The notes: generated by a model not told the origin, from the letters alone. Positions 41,350-50,001 are shown, numbered from the stretch's first letter. The stretch is 58,590 nt of DNA from Actinophytocola xinjiangensis (GCF_001921215.1 NZ_MSIF01000039.1:1-58590), one strand, 5' to 3'. Program-made: numbers and translations.

Positions 41350-42084
41350 ATGCGGCGCTCGGTCATTCGCTCGGTGCTTGTCGGGCTGGTCGCGGTCCTG
41401 CTGTCGGCGTTCCCCGCCGCCTGGATCGCCCTCGCCGAGCAGCCACAGGCACAGGCACAGCAACAGGCACAGCAAGCGGGATCCACCGAACTCGATGCTC
41501 GTGACCGGGAGTTCCTGTTCACCATCCGATTCGCCAATCTGTGGGAGATCCCGATGGGTGACCTCGCCGCGGAGCGTGGGAACTCGGACAAGGTGAAGGA
41601 GGTCGGCCGGGTCATCTCGGCCGACCACACCAAGCTCAACGTCGACATCGAGGAGATGGCCCAGCGGTTCGGCGTCGACCTGCCGAGCTCACCGACGTCC
41701 AAACAGAAACAGTGGATGGAGGAGATCACCGCGGCCTCCGGCGACGAGTTCGACCGGGTCTTCGCCAACCGCCTGCGGGCCGCGCACGGCAGTGTCTTCG
41801 GCCTGGTCGCCGAGGTCCGCGCCGGCACCCGCAACGACGAGATCCGCACCTTCGCCCAGGCGGCCAACGACATCGTCATGAGGCACATGACGATCCTGGA
41901 GGGCACCGGGCACGTCATGCCGACCGGACTGTTCTCCGAGGCCTCCGCCCGAACCCTGGACAACCCCGAGAACCAGCTCGGCGGCGGCGACCTCGCGCTC
42001 ACCGGCATCATCGGCGTCCTCGCGCTCGGCGCCACGCTCGGCCTGGTCCGCACGTTCAGCTCGCACGGGGCGGCGGAACGGTGA
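41350..42084 (+). CDS. Secreted DUF4142 ferritin-like protein
   Basis: 244 residues: signal or anchor helix (LVGLVAVLLSAFPAAWIALA), Gln/Ala linker, then DUF4142: DREFLFTIRFANLWEIPMGDLAAERG, VKEVGRVISADHTKLNVDIEEMA, and a second repeat with EFDRVFANRLRAAHGSVFGLV and DIVMRHMTILEG. A C-terminal membrane helix (ALTGIIGVLALGATLGLV) follows, so the four-helix ferritin-like domain is tethered outside the membrane. Members are proposed to bind metal through His/Glu. It overlaps the ferric-reductase-like gene by four bases. Confidence 0.88.
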   Translation: MRRSVIRSVLVGLVAVLLSAFPAAWIALAEQPQAQAQQQAQQAGSTELDARDREFLFTIRFANLWEIPMGDLAAERGNSDKVKEVGRVISADHTKLNVDIEEMAQRFGVDLPSSPTSKQKQWMEEITAASGDEFDRVFANRLRAAHGSVFGLVAEVRAGTRNDEIRTFAQAANDIVMRHMTILEGTGHVMPTGLFSEASARTLDNPENQLGGGDLALTGIIGVLALGATLGLVRTFSSHGAAER

Positions 42085-42914
42085 CGACCTTCATCGCCCT
42101 GCCGGGCCACGACGTCGGCGTCCGTGAGGTCGCCGCCCTGTCCGCCCGCGCCGCCTACGTGCTGATGTGCTTCACGCTCTGCTGGGGCATCTTCACCGCC
42201 ACCGGCTGGATCCGCCGGCTCACCGGCTACCAGGCCATCCGGTCCGGCCACATGATCCTGGCGTCGTTCACGATCGCCGCCGGGCTGACTCACGCGATCG
42301 TGTTCCTCCTGTTGCGTGAACAGGGGCTGTCGTTCGTCGGCATCGCGATGCCGTTCAGCGGGCTGTTCCGGCACACGCTGGGCATCCTCGGCCTGGAGCT
42401 GATGATCGCCATCGCCATCGGCGTCGGCCTGAAACGGTTCGTGAACTACCGGCGCTGGCTGCGGTTCCACCAACTCGCCTACCCGGCCGTGGTCATGCTC
42501 GTCGCCCACTCGTGGTTCGGGGCGATCGCGAACGGTCACCTGTCCACGGTGTGGCTGGGCGGGTTCACCGCACTGGTGCCGGTCGTCACGCTGACGGTGT
42601 TGCGGGTCCTGCCGCCTCGGCTGCTGATCCGCGCCGGCCTGCTCGGCGCGGCACCGGTGGCGGCGTCACCGGTCCAGGAGCCGACCGGGTCGCAGAACGG
42701 CGTCGCCAGGACGGTCCGCGTGGCCGTCGACAACCAGCGCTGCAAGCGCTACGGGTTCTGCCAGATGGAGTCACCCGAACTGTTCACCCTCCTGGAGGAC
42801 GGACGGTTGCGCTACGTCCGCGATCCGGACGACGAGAGCCGGGCCGGCGCGCAGGCGGCCGCCCGGGCGTGTCCCATGCGGGCCATCCAGCTGCAGGAAG
42901 TGGGTAGCAAGTGA
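42081..42914 (+). CDS. Ferric reductase-like membrane domain fused to a ferredoxin
   Basis: 277 residues, GTG 42081 coupled to the upstream stop. Five to six membrane helices carry histidines placed to bind haem (RSGHMILASFTIAAGLTHAIVF; RWLRFHQLAYPAVVMLVAHSWF), as in the ferric reductase / YedZ-type transmembrane domain. After a linker, a ferredoxin domain: VAVDNQRCKRYGFCQMESPELF and RACPMRAIQL, with the short C-x5-C spacing of single [3Fe-4S] or altered cluster ferredoxins that partner cytochromes P450. Fusion of these two parts is unusual. It probably takes electrons from the reductase encoded next and passes them across the membrane. Confidence 0.8.
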   Translation: MTTFIALPGHDVGVREVAALSARAAYVLMCFTLCWGIFTATGWIRRLTGYQAIRSGHMILASFTIAAGLTHAIVFLLLREQGLSFVGIAMPFSGLFRHTLGILGLELMIAIAIGVGLKRFVNYRRWLRFHQLAYPAVVMLVAHSWFGAIANGHLSTVWLGGFTALVPVVTLTVLRVLPPRLLIRAGLLGAAPVAASPVQEPTGSQNGVARTVRVAVDNQRCKRYGFCQMESPELFTLLEDGRLRYVRDPDDESRAGAQAAARACPMRAIQLQEVGSK

Positions 42915-42933
42915 GTGCCAAGGAGGCGTTGTC

Positions 42934-44277
42934 GTGAGTCGGCCGGAACGAGTGGTCGTGGTCGGTGCCGGACTGGCCGGCCTTCGCGCGGCCGAACGCC
43001 TGCGCGAACTCGGGTTCACCGGTGAACTCACCATCATCGGCGCCGAGGCGACCCCGCCCTACCACCGCCCGGCGCTGTCCAAGCAGCTGCTCACCGGCGC
43101 GATGAAACCGGTCGACCTGATGCTGCCCGCCTACCGCGAGATCGGTGCCCGGTGGCGGCTGAACACGCAGGTCCAGTACGTCGTGCCGCAGAAACGCACC
43201 GTGCGGCTGCCCGGCGGCGAGGACCTGGAGTACGACGGCCTGATCATCGCCACCGGCATGGAGGCGCGGCGCATCGCCGGCGTGCCGTACCACGACCCGC
43301 GCGTGCTCGGCCTGCGCACGATGCAGGACGCCATCGACATCGAACGCGCGGTGTCGGCCAGCCGGGGCCCGGTCGCCATCGTCGGCGGCGGGTTCACCGG
43401 CTGCGAGATCGCCTGCAGCATGCGCCACCTCAACCGTGAGGTGACGATCATCGGCCGGAGCCCGAACCTGCTGGGCAACGTGCTCGGCCCGCAGCTGGGC
43501 GAGTGGATGACGAACCTGCACCGCGACCACCACGTCGACCTGGCGCTGGAGACGTCGGTCCGCCAGTGGGTTCCGCGCCAGGACGGGATCGAGATGCACC
43601 TGTCCGACGGCACGTTCCTGCTGGCCTCGTGCGCGATCGTGGTCGCCGGCACCGTCCCGGCCACGTCCTGGCTGCGCGGCTCGGGCCTGCCGCTGGACGA
43701 CGGCGTGGTGTGCGAACCGACCTGCCACGTCGTCGGCGCGGAGGACGTGGTCGCGGCCGGCGACGTCGCCCAGTGGCCCAACCTGCGTTTCTCCGACAAG
43801 CCCCGCCGGCTCGAACACTGGCTCAACGCCGTGGAGATGGGCCGCGCGGCGGCCGAGAACCTGCTGGCCGGGCGGGCCGCGGCGACCCCGTTCACCCCGA
43901 TGCCGAGGTTCTGGACCGAGCAGTTCGGCATCCGGATCATGGCCTCGGGCGTGCCCAAGATGGGGACCGAGACGATCTCGCTCGGCACGCCGGAGCGCGG
44001 CAACGGCACGGTCGTGGGCTACGTCGACGACGGCCGGCTGATGGGCGTGATCGGCATCGACAGCCCGGGCGCGGTCGTGACCTGGACCGACACCGTGCTG
44101 CGGCACAACCCCGCGCCCGGCGACCGGCCGACGCGGGTCGCCCCCGAGCCCATCCCGGCGCAGGCGTTGGCCAGCCGCGCGCCGAACCGGGCCAGGGCCA
44201 ACGGCCGCCACTCGCTGCCGACCCGGCGTGACCTGCAACGGGTGGTCCGCCCACCGGCCTTCGCTCCCGCGTACTGA
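42934..44277 (+). CDS. FAD-dependent ferredoxin reductase
   Basis: 447 residues, GTG 42934 after AAGGAGG. Two Rossmann motifs: VVVVGAGLAGLRAAERLRE for FAD and VAIVGGGFTGCEIACSMRHL for NAD(P)H. ATPPYHRPALSKQLLTG and the late AAGDVAQWPN complete the ferredoxin-reductase (BphA4/putidaredoxin reductase) pattern; the C-terminal domain (FWTEQFGIRIMASG) is present. An additional basic tail of about 50 residues (PNRARANGRHSLPTRRDLQRVV) is odd. Likely electron donor for the fused ferredoxin upstream, 19 bp away. Confidence 0.92.
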   Translation: MSRPERVVVVGAGLAGLRAAERLRELGFTGELTIIGAEATPPYHRPALSKQLLTGAMKPVDLMLPAYREIGARWRLNTQVQYVVPQKRTVRLPGGEDLEYDGLIIATGMEARRIAGVPYHDPRVLGLRTMQDAIDIERAVSASRGPVAIVGGGFTGCEIACSMRHLNREVTIIGRSPNLLGNVLGPQLGEWMTNLHRDHHVDLALETSVRQWVPRQDGIEMHLSDGTFLLASCAIVVAGTVPATSWLRGSGLPLDDGVVCEPTCHVVGAEDVVAAGDVAQWPNLRFSDKPRRLEHWLNAVEMGRAAAENLLAGRAAATPFTPMPRFWTEQFGIRIMASGVPKMGTETISLGTPERGNGTVVGYVDDGRLMGVIGIDSPGAVVTWTDTVLRHNPAPGDRPTRVAPEPIPAQALASRAPNRARANGRHSLPTRRDLQRVVRPPAFAPAY

Positions 44278-44337
44278 TCATCGGCGCGTAGCATCCCTCG
44301 CGATCACGCGGACGAGTGAACGAAGGAGCGTGGCGCG

Positions 44338-45783
44338 ATGTCCTCCAGGGTGGGCCGGCGGGCGTTTCTCACCGGCACGGCGGCGGCCGCGGTGGTGGCG
44401 TTCGACCCGCTGGGCGCCGGCTGGGTCACCGAGGCGTCGGCCGAGGCGTCGGCCGACGTGCCGCGCGTGCCGAACCTGGACGGCGAACTGGTCGTCGACG
44501 AGGAGTCGGTGACCGAGGCCGCCGACGACTACGGCCACCTGGTGCACCGCCGGCCGGTCGCGGTGCTGCGCCCCGGCTCGGTGCGTGACGTGGTGACGAT
44601 CGTGCGCTACGCCAACGCCGTCGATGTGCGGGTCGCGATGCGCGGCCAGGGCCACTCGACGTTCGGCCAGGCCCAGGCCGGCGGCGGCGTCGTGATCGAC
44701 TCCCGCACCCTGGCGACGATCCACGAGATCGGCGCCGACCGTGCCGTCGTGGACGCGGGCGTCCAGTGGCTGGACCTGGTCCAGGCGACCATCGCCCAGG
44801 GCCTCACCCCGCCGGTGAACACCGACTACCTTGGCCTGTCGGTGGGCGGGACCCTGTCGGTCGGCGGCATCGGCGGCGCCAGCTCCCACCACGGCATGCA
44901 GGTCGACAACGCCCTGGAACTGGAGGTCGTGACGGGGGACGGCACGCTGCTGCGCTGCTCGTCGACCGTCCGCCCGACCCTGTTCCGCTCGGTCCTGGGT
45001 GGCCTCGGCCAGTACGCGATCATCGTCCGCGCCACGGTCCGGCTGACCCCCGCCGAGACCACGGCGCGGGTCTACAACCTGTTCTACCCGGACCTGCCGT
45101 CCCTGACCGCCGCCCAACGCACGGCGCTGGCCGACGGCCGCTTCAGCTACCTCGAAGGCCAGCTCATCCCGGGTGCGGACGGCTGGCAGTACATGCTCGA
45201 AGGCGTCGTCTACCACACACCCCCGACGGTTCCCGATGACGCGGCGATGACCGCCGGCCTGAACCCGGTCGCCACCGAGATCTCCGACCTGCCGTACTTC
45301 GCGTGGCTCAACCGCATCTACGACCTGGTGGAGCAGCTGAAGGGTCTGCGCCTGCCCGGCCCGTGGATCAACGTGTTCGTCCCCGACCGGGCGGCGGACG
45401 CCTACGTCCAGGACGTGCTGGCGGACCTGTCCCCGGCCGACGCCGGCGGCGTGGTGCTGCTGTACCCCGTCCTCCGCGCGCGCTTCACCCGCCCCCTGGT
45501 CACCCTGCCCGACGACGACGTGATCTTCCTGCTGGCGATCCTCCGCGCCGTCAACCCCCCGAACGAGCAGGACGTCACCCGCCTGCTGGCCACCAACCGC
45601 GCCCTCTACGACAAGGCCCGAGCCGCCGGCGGCACCCACTACCCCGTCGGCGCCATCCCCCTCACCCCCGCCGACTGGAAAACCCACTACGGCCCGCGAT
45701 ACCCCCAGGTCATCCTGGCCAAGGCGACCTACGACCCGCGTCACGTGCTGGCCCCGGGCCAGGGCATCTTCCGCCGCCCGTGA
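44338..45783 (+). CDS. Tat-exported FAD-linked oxidase, cytokinin-dehydrogenase-like
   Basis: 481 residues. Twin-arginine signal GRRAFLTGTAAAAVVAF at residues 6-22 and an AxA cleavage region. FAD-binding type 4 domain with MRGQGHSTFGQAQA: the GHS motif whose His covalently holds FAD in cytokinin dehydrogenases, then VDAGVQWLDLVQATIAQGLTPPVNTDYLGLSVGGTLSVGGIGG as PP-loop regions. The C-terminal domain has PWINVFVPD and YDPRHVLAPGQGIF, the standard CKX ending. It would oxidise a side chain outside the cell. GAAGGAGC precedes ATG 44338. Being last in the redox run, it may feed electrons inward or be independent. Confidence 0.85.
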   Translation: MSSRVGRRAFLTGTAAAAVVAFDPLGAGWVTEASAEASADVPRVPNLDGELVVDEESVTEAADDYGHLVHRRPVAVLRPGSVRDVVTIVRYANAVDVRVAMRGQGHSTFGQAQAGGGVVIDSRTLATIHEIGADRAVVDAGVQWLDLVQATIAQGLTPPVNTDYLGLSVGGTLSVGGIGGASSHHGMQVDNALELEVVTGDGTLLRCSSTVRPTLFRSVLGGLGQYAIIVRATVRLTPAETTARVYNLFYPDLPSLTAAQRTALADGRFSYLEGQLIPGADGWQYMLEGVVYHTPPTVPDDAAMTAGLNPVATEISDLPYFAWLNRIYDLVEQLKGLRLPGPWINVFVPDRAADAYVQDVLADLSPADAGGVVLLYPVLRARFTRPLVTLPDDDVIFLLAILRAVNPPNEQDVTRLLATNRALYDKARAAGGTHYPVGAIPLTPADWKTHYGPRYPQVILAKATYDPRHVLAPGQGIFRRP

Positions 45784-45845
45784 CGGGCAGAACATGCCCA
45801 TACCGGACAGAGCCGCCGACCCCTCGGTAGCATGTCGCCAAGCAC

Positions 45846-45921
45846 GGGCCGTTAGCTCAATTGGTAGAGCTGCGGACTTTTAATCCGTAGGTTCTGGGTT
45901 CGAGCCCCAGGCGGCCCACCA
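45846..45921 (+). tRNA. tRNA-Lys (anticodon UUU)
   Basis: Acceptor GGGCCGT pairs with GCGGCCC (45911-45917), discriminator A and encoded CCA (45919-45921). Anticodon loop ACTTTTAAT gives UUU; D loop TTAGCTCAATTGGTAGAGC and T loop GTTCGAGCC are standard. No att duplication is seen near it. Confidence 0.97.
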
Positions 45922-45990
45922 CACGATCAATCCCGCGTTCACTCCGCGCGTTCGCCAGGGCGGCGGTCGCCCGCCACCCCGACATGTGTG

Positions 45991-45996
45991 TATGTT
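45991..45996 (+). promoter_or_regulatory. -10 element TATGTT for leaderless vapBC transcript
   Basis: TATGTT followed by six bases (a GT repeat) and ATG 46003, with no ribosome site; the GTGTGTATGTTGTGTGT stretch may also bind the antitoxin. Confidence 0.55.
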
Positions 45997-46002
45997 GTGT
46001 GT

Positions 46003-46224
46003 ATGGCCAGGCTGAACGTGTACGTGCCGGACGAACTCGCCGAGCGGGCCAAAGCCGCGGACCTGAACGTCTCCGCGCTCGCCCAGGCCGCGATCGCTGA
46101 CGAGTTGCAACGTCGGGCTACGGACTCGTGGTTGGCGGCACTGCCGGTCCCACGCGGCGCGGTCTCCCATCGCGCCGCTCTGGAGGCGTTGGATGGTGCC
46201 CGTGAGGAGCTGGCCGACGGATGA
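46003..46224 (+). CDS. vapB: VapB-like antitoxin
   Basis: 73 residues. Ribbon-helix-helix start MARLNVYVPDELAERAKAADLNVSALAQAAIADELQRR, then a C-terminal toxin-binding tail (WLAALPVPRGAVSHRAALEALDG). The family usually binds its own promoter together with the toxin. It overlaps vapC by four bases (ATGA), the expected coupling. I start at ATG 46003 because of the leaderless promoter; MYVVC from 45988 is less likely. Confidence 0.9.
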   Translation: MARLNVYVPDELAERAKAADLNVSALAQAAIADELQRRATDSWLAALPVPRGAVSHRAALEALDGAREELADG

Positions 46225-46664
46225 CCGCGTCGCCGGCCGAGTTGGTCGTCCTGGACGCCTCGGTTCTCGTTGATCTCCTGGCGGGCACCGACCATGCCGC
46301 CCCGGCGAGGAAGCGGCTTGTCGGTACCGTTCTGCATGCGCCGGCGCACCTGGACGCCGAGGTGCTGTCAGCTCTCGGCCGGCTCCAGCGCGCCGGGGAG
46401 CTGACCACCGCCGATGTCGACACTGCCCTGTCCGCGCTGAGCGCGATCCCCCTGACTCGCCACCCTGTCGCCGAGTTGGCGGCTGGTGCCTGGGCGCGCC
46501 GCGCGGATCTCCGCCTGACCGACGCGCTCTACATCGAACTCGCCGATCGTCTACGGGTGAAGGTTCTCACCACTGACCAACGTCTCGCCCGGGCAAGTTC
46601 GCTCGCTGAGAGCATCGACGTCCACGAGATGGCGGGCGACGGGCACCCACCGGACGAACCGTGA
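46221..46664 (+). CDS. vapC: VapC-like PIN-domain ribonuclease toxin
   Basis: 147 residues. The four acidic PIN positions are in place: Asp in VVLDASVLVDLLAG, Glu in LDAEVLSALGRLQRAG, Asp in LTDALYIELADRL and Asp in VLTTDQRLARAS. These bind Mg2+/Mn2+ and cleave RNA, commonly tRNA. Immediately downstream of and overlapping vapB, so a complete type II toxin-antitoxin pair lies next to tRNA-Lys. Confidence 0.93.
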   Translation: MTASPAELVVLDASVLVDLLAGTDHAAPARKRLVGTVLHAPAHLDAEVLSALGRLQRAGELTTADVDTALSALSAIPLTRHPVAELAAGAWARRADLRLTDALYIELADRLRVKVLTTDQRLARASSLAESIDVHEMAGDGHPPDEP

Positions 46665-46718
46665 TGTCAGGCCCTTCTGCCAGACCGTGTCGACACCTGA
46701 GGGCCGCGGCCGTCCTGC

Positions 46719-47603
46719 CTACGCCGAGGGGGTTCGGATGCCGTCGATGATGCGGGTCCAGTTGTCCTTGCCGTGGCCGTCGGCGATGGCGCGGTGGTAG
46801 TGCGCCTGGATGGCGTGCGGGAGGGCGAGGTCGATCCCGGCGGCACGGCTGGTGCCGACGATGTGGTCGGCGGTCGCGCCCATCATGGTGACCGTGCTCA
46901 GGTGGCCGGGGTGTTCGTCGGCGTCGATCTGGGTGCCGATGTTCAGGTCGGCGGTCTGGAGCATCGCCGGGATCTCGGTCAACGTCGGCATCAGCTCCGG
47001 GATCGCGTCCGCCGCGGTGATGCCGGCCGAGCCGAGGAGCGCGGTGGCGTGCATCAGCGCTGAGAGGCTGGTCAGGAAGACGTCGAGGTGGGCCTGGTAC
47101 ATCAACTGGGCCAGCCCGGCGTCCTCACCGAGATGGCGCGGCGCCCCGATCCTGGTCAGGACCGGGCGGTGCGTCTCGAGGACCTCGGCCGGCCCGCTGT
47201 AGTAGACGTAGGCCGCCTCGGTGCCGACCATCGGCGCGGGGACCATCACGCCGCCGGTCACGAAGCGCGCCCCATGCCCGGCCGCCCACGCGGCGGCCTC
47301 GCGGGCACGGTCGGGGGTGTCCGAGCTCAGGTTGACGATGGTGCGACCGGCCAGCGTCGGGGTCGCGTCGCGGAGCACGTCGTACATCGCCTGGTAGTCG
47401 GTGAGGCTGAGGATCACCAGCTCACTCGCGGCGACCGCGTCGGTGGGCGAGGCGGCCAGGGTGGCACCGTCGGCCACGACACCGCCGGCCCGGCCGGCGG
47501 TGCGGTTCCAGACGGTGACCGGATGGCCGGCGGCCAGCAGCGTCCGGACCATGGCCTGACCCATCGGGCCGAGGCCGATGAGCGTGACCGGCGTGACGCT
47601 CAT
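46719..47603 (-). CDS. NAD(P)-dependent imine reductase-like / beta-hydroxyacid dehydrogenase family
   Basis: 294 residues. N-terminal Rossmann domain: VTLIGLGPMGQAMVRTLLAAGHPVTVWNRTAGRA, with Asn-Arg-Thr in place to bind the NADPH phosphate, then LVILSLTDYQAMYDVL and NLSSDTPDRAREAAAWAAGHGARFVTGGVMVPAPMVG. The helical C-terminal domain (QLMYQAHLDVFLTSLSALMHATALLGSAGI; HLSTVTMMGATADHIVGTSRAAGID) is that of bacterial imine reductases. The catalytic Lys of true hydroxyacid dehydrogenases is replaced, as in IREDs. An inverted repeat lies upstream. Confidence 0.88.
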   Translation of the reverse strand: MSVTPVTLIGLGPMGQAMVRTLLAAGHPVTVWNRTAGRAGGVVADGATLAASPTDAVAASELVILSLTDYQAMYDVLRDATPTLAGRTIVNLSSDTPDRAREAAAWAAGHGARFVTGGVMVPAPMVGTEAAYVYYSGPAEVLETHRPVLTRIGAPRHLGEDAGLAQLMYQAHLDVFLTSLSALMHATALLGSAGITAADAIPELMPTLTEIPAMLQTADLNIGTQIDADEHPGHLSTVTMMGATADHIVGTSRAAGIDLALPHAIQAHYHRAIADGHGKDNWTRIIDGIRTPSA

Positions 47604-47729
47604 GCGGCACCTCGGTCCTCGGAGCGAGCGGTGGAGCAGCGGGTGAGCACGCGGGTTTCGGTCGACAGAGCGGTGTTTCGAGTGGATTCAGACACGTCGA
47701 CCATGCTGCATGCGTTGTGTCGTCGCGGG

Positions 47730-47756
47730 AAGTACGCACTATTTACTGCGGTACTT
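47730..47756. promoter_or_regulatory. Inverted repeat AAGTAC-N15-GTACTT upstream of the imine-reductase-like gene
   Basis: AAGTAC (47730-47735) and GTACTT (47751-47756) flank an A/T-rich centre (ACTATTTACTG). Repeated TACT words of this kind are bound by HxlR-type regulators, but none is encoded in the window. Confidence 0.45.
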
Positions 47757-47772
47757 ACCTTGTGGTTGGTGG

Positions 47773-47979
47773 TCAGCGTTGTCGCCGGAGGGTCCAGTAG
47801 AGCCAGTTCTCCACGCCCGCGCAGGTGGCCACGTCCCAGCCCTGCTCGCCCAGACCGGACAGGACCGTGACGACGTCGTTGTAGCTGCCGGGCATGGTTC
47901 GTTCCTCGCCGCCGGGCAGGTTGACTCGGATGGACGACATCGACCAGATCCATTCCACGGTGGCGAACTCGTAGGACAT
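47773..47979 (-). CDS. Small DUF4177-like protein
   Basis: 68 residues; GGGAGG stands five bases before ATG 47979. Sequence: beta strand (YEFATVEWIWSMSSIRVNLPG), helix with NDVVTVLSGLGEQGWDVATC, then ENWLYWTLRRQR. The LGEQGWDV...YWTLRR pattern is that of DUF4177 and related small alpha/beta proteins of unknown role. Lies upstream of the imine-reductase-like gene on the same strand with a 170-bp regulatory gap. Confidence 0.75.
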   Translation of the reverse strand: MSYEFATVEWIWSMSSIRVNLPGGEERTMPGSYNDVVTVLSGLGEQGWDVATCAGVENWLYWTLRRQR

Positions 47980-48078
47980 GGAGGCCTCCCACAGTCGGTT
48001 GATCGGCAGGGCAATCTAGCGCGTGCCCGCCATGGTCGACACCGCTCTGGGGCCGTCCGGGAACGGGAGTGGGTGGCT

Positions 48079-48993
48079 TCACCAGGCCCACGTCGGAGAA
48101 CCGGTGGCGTGTTGGGAGAGGTCCCACAGACGTTGGCGGGCCTGTGCGTCGTAGGCGAACGCCGGCGCGGTGACGGGCCGTTCGTGCTCGTCGAGGTAGA
48201 TGCCGCGGAGTTCGCCGCGCGCACCGCCGGTCGACGTCGCGTGCGCGGTCCAGGTCGTCTGCCGCGTGGCAAGGGAGCGGTAGGTGTCGGCGAGCCGCTC
48301 GGGCGGTGCCGCCATCCGGTTCTTCGGGACGTACATCAGGCGGAGCAGCGGGGGCAGCGCGGCGATGCGGTCGGCGTCCAGTCGGACGGCCGGCACCCGG
48401 ACGCAGGCCACGTCGAGTTCTCCGACGGTGCGCAGCGCGAGTTGGTGGCTCACCATGATCTGGGCCAGTTTCGCGTGGTAATAGGCCCTGGTCGGGCTGT
48501 ACCAGCTCAGGTCGTCGAGCTCGTCGAAACGGATCTTGATCCGCGGCATGGTGAGCAGTCCCTTGCTGGCCACCGAGATGAGTCTGGGGCGCGGGGCGTT
48601 CACCAGCAGGTGGCTGAGTCCGGCCGTGAGCCGAAACGGGCCAAGATGGTTGGTGGACCAGAACAGTTCATGTCCGGCGGCGGTGACCTGGGGTGTGCGG
48701 ATCGTCTGGTCGAACACCGCCGCGTTGTTGATCAGGACGTCGAGGTGGTCCACCTCGCCCTGGAGGTGGTTCACGGCGGAGTCGATCGAAGCGGGCTCGG
48801 CCAGGTCGGCGAGTACGAGTCGCGCCGGTGTCCGGGCACGGCTGTTGATGCGGGCCAGGGCGGCCTGACCCCGCTCCGGCGTCCGGCAGATCGCATAGAC
48901 CCGGTGTCCGTCGACGGCAAGTCGTTCGGCCGCGCGCAGACCGATCCCGGAGTTGGCTCCGGTGATCGCGACGACCAGCGGTGTGGTGACCAT
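48079..48993 (-). CDS. Short-chain dehydrogenase/reductase
   Basis: 304 residues from ATG 48993 (GGAAGGG upstream); the longer frame adds an unconvincing Arg/Pro leader. Cofactor site VVAITGANSGIGLRAAERLA (TGxxxGIG), NNAAVF, catalytic Tyr and Lys in YYHAKLAQ and Ser in LISVASKG. Similar to retinol-dehydrogenase/protochlorophyllide-type SDRs of unknown substrate. A VOC-family gene is divergent about 100 bp away. Confidence 0.9.
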   Translation of the reverse strand: MVTTPLVVAITGANSGIGLRAAERLAVDGHRVYAICRTPERGQAALARINSRARTPARLVLADLAEPASIDSAVNHLQGEVDHLDVLINNAAVFDQTIRTPQVTAAGHELFWSTNHLGPFRLTAGLSHLLVNAPRPRLISVASKGLLTMPRIKIRFDELDDLSWYSPTRAYYHAKLAQIMVSHQLALRTVGELDVACVRVPAVRLDADRIAALPPLLRLMYVPKNRMAAPPERLADTYRSLATRQTTWTAHATSTGGARGELRGIYLDEHERPVTAPAFAYDAQARQRLWDLSQHATGSPTWAW

Positions 48994-49094
48994 GGCGCCC
49001 TTCCGGGGAGTCGACGGGTTCGGTTCGCGACGGGTGACGGGAGTGGCCTGTCCAGTGTGACCGGGGAAGGTGCGGCGCGGAAAGGGGTGGCGCC

Positions 49095-49508
49095 GTGGCG
49101 AACGGCGTGTCAGGGTCGGCGACTGTGACATCGCGCATCATGAACATCTCAGTGGACTGTGCCGACCCCTATCGGCTCGCCCAGTTCTGGAGTCAGGTGC
49201 TGGACCTGCCGGTCGGCGCGGAGGACACGCCGGAGTCCGACGAGGTCGGCATCGGGGTCGCCGAGGGGCAGGAACTGCTGTTCCTGCGGGTTCCGGAGGC
49301 CAAGACGGTGAAGAACCGGCTGCATCTGTGCCTGAGCCCACTGTCCACACGCGACGCCGAGGTCGAGCGGCTGCTCGCGCTCGGCGCGACCGTCGTCGAC
49401 GACCGGCGGCAACCGGACGGCAAGGGCTGGGTCGTCATGGGTGACCTGGAGAACAACGAGTTCTGCGTGCTGCGCAGCGCTGCGGAACGGGCCGCCACCG
49501 GCGACTGA
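49095..49508 (+). CDS. VOC/glyoxalase-family protein
   Basis: 137 residues from GTG 49095 (GGAAAGGGG upstream; GTG 49125 or ATG 49140 are alternatives). Core: MNISVDCADPYRLAQFWSQVLDL, LLFLRVPEAKTVKNRLHLCLS, AEVERLLALGATVVDDRRQPDGKGWVVMGDLENNEFCVL, with the His and Glu of the metal site visible. Widespread in actinomycetes as a small dimer; substrate unknown. Divergent from the SDR, suggesting shared regulation. Confidence 0.9.
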   Translation: MANGVSGSATVTSRIMNISVDCADPYRLAQFWSQVLDLPVGAEDTPESDEVGIGVAEGQELLFLRVPEAKTVKNRLHLCLSPLSTRDAEVERLLALGATVVDDRRQPDGKGWVVMGDLENNEFCVLRSAAERAATGD

Positions 49509-49538
49509 CACTGGTCGTCACCCGGTGGACGTGGGGCA

Positions 49539-49976
49539 TCACGGCCTCGACTTTCGCTCGCGGCGCACGCGCAGGACCAACAGGACGGCGACCGTGAGGC
49601 ACACCACGATCAGCGCCACCCCGCCGGCGATCTTGGGGACCGGACTGTAGTCGGTGCTGTAGGCGACGGGCGGGTCGCCGTCGTGCAGGCGGACGTCGGG
49701 GATCTTCGCCGGTGTCGGGTCGGAGCGGCGGACGGTCTGGTCGTCGCGGAGTTCGACGTCGCGGCGGGTGGTCTTGCGGTCGTCGCTGGTGAAGGTGCCG
49801 ATCCAGGAGCAGCTTTCCTTGCCGCACTGGCGGCCGGTGGGGGTGAGGGTGCCGGCGGGGCCGTCGGCGACGGCGGTCCGGCCGTCGACGCCCTCGGTGA
49901 TCAGGGCCACGCCGCCGCCGACTCCGAGGACGGCGATGAACACGATCAGCAACCCGATGAGAACTCTGCCGGCCAT
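49539..49976 (-). CDS. Membrane protein with two helices (DUF3592-like)
   Basis: 145 residues from ATG 49976. Helix one (VLIGLLIVFIAVLGVGGGVAL), then an extracytoplasmic domain with a Cys pair (RQCGKESCSWIGTF, likely a disulfide) and a beta-rich DVELRDDQTV-type stretch, helix two (GGVALIVVCLTVAVLLVL), basic tail. The layout is that of DUF3592 proteins. It lies 25 bp downstream of the lipoprotein gene and is probably cotranscribed. Confidence 0.75.
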   Translation of the reverse strand: MAGRVLIGLLIVFIAVLGVGGGVALITEGVDGRTAVADGPAGTLTPTGRQCGKESCSWIGTFTSDDRKTTRRDVELRDDQTVRRSDPTPAKIPDVRLHDGDPPVAYSTDYSPVPKIAGGVALIVVCLTVAVLLVLRVRRERKSRP

Positions 49977-50001
49977 GCCCAGCACCCTGCCACGCGACGG
50001 G

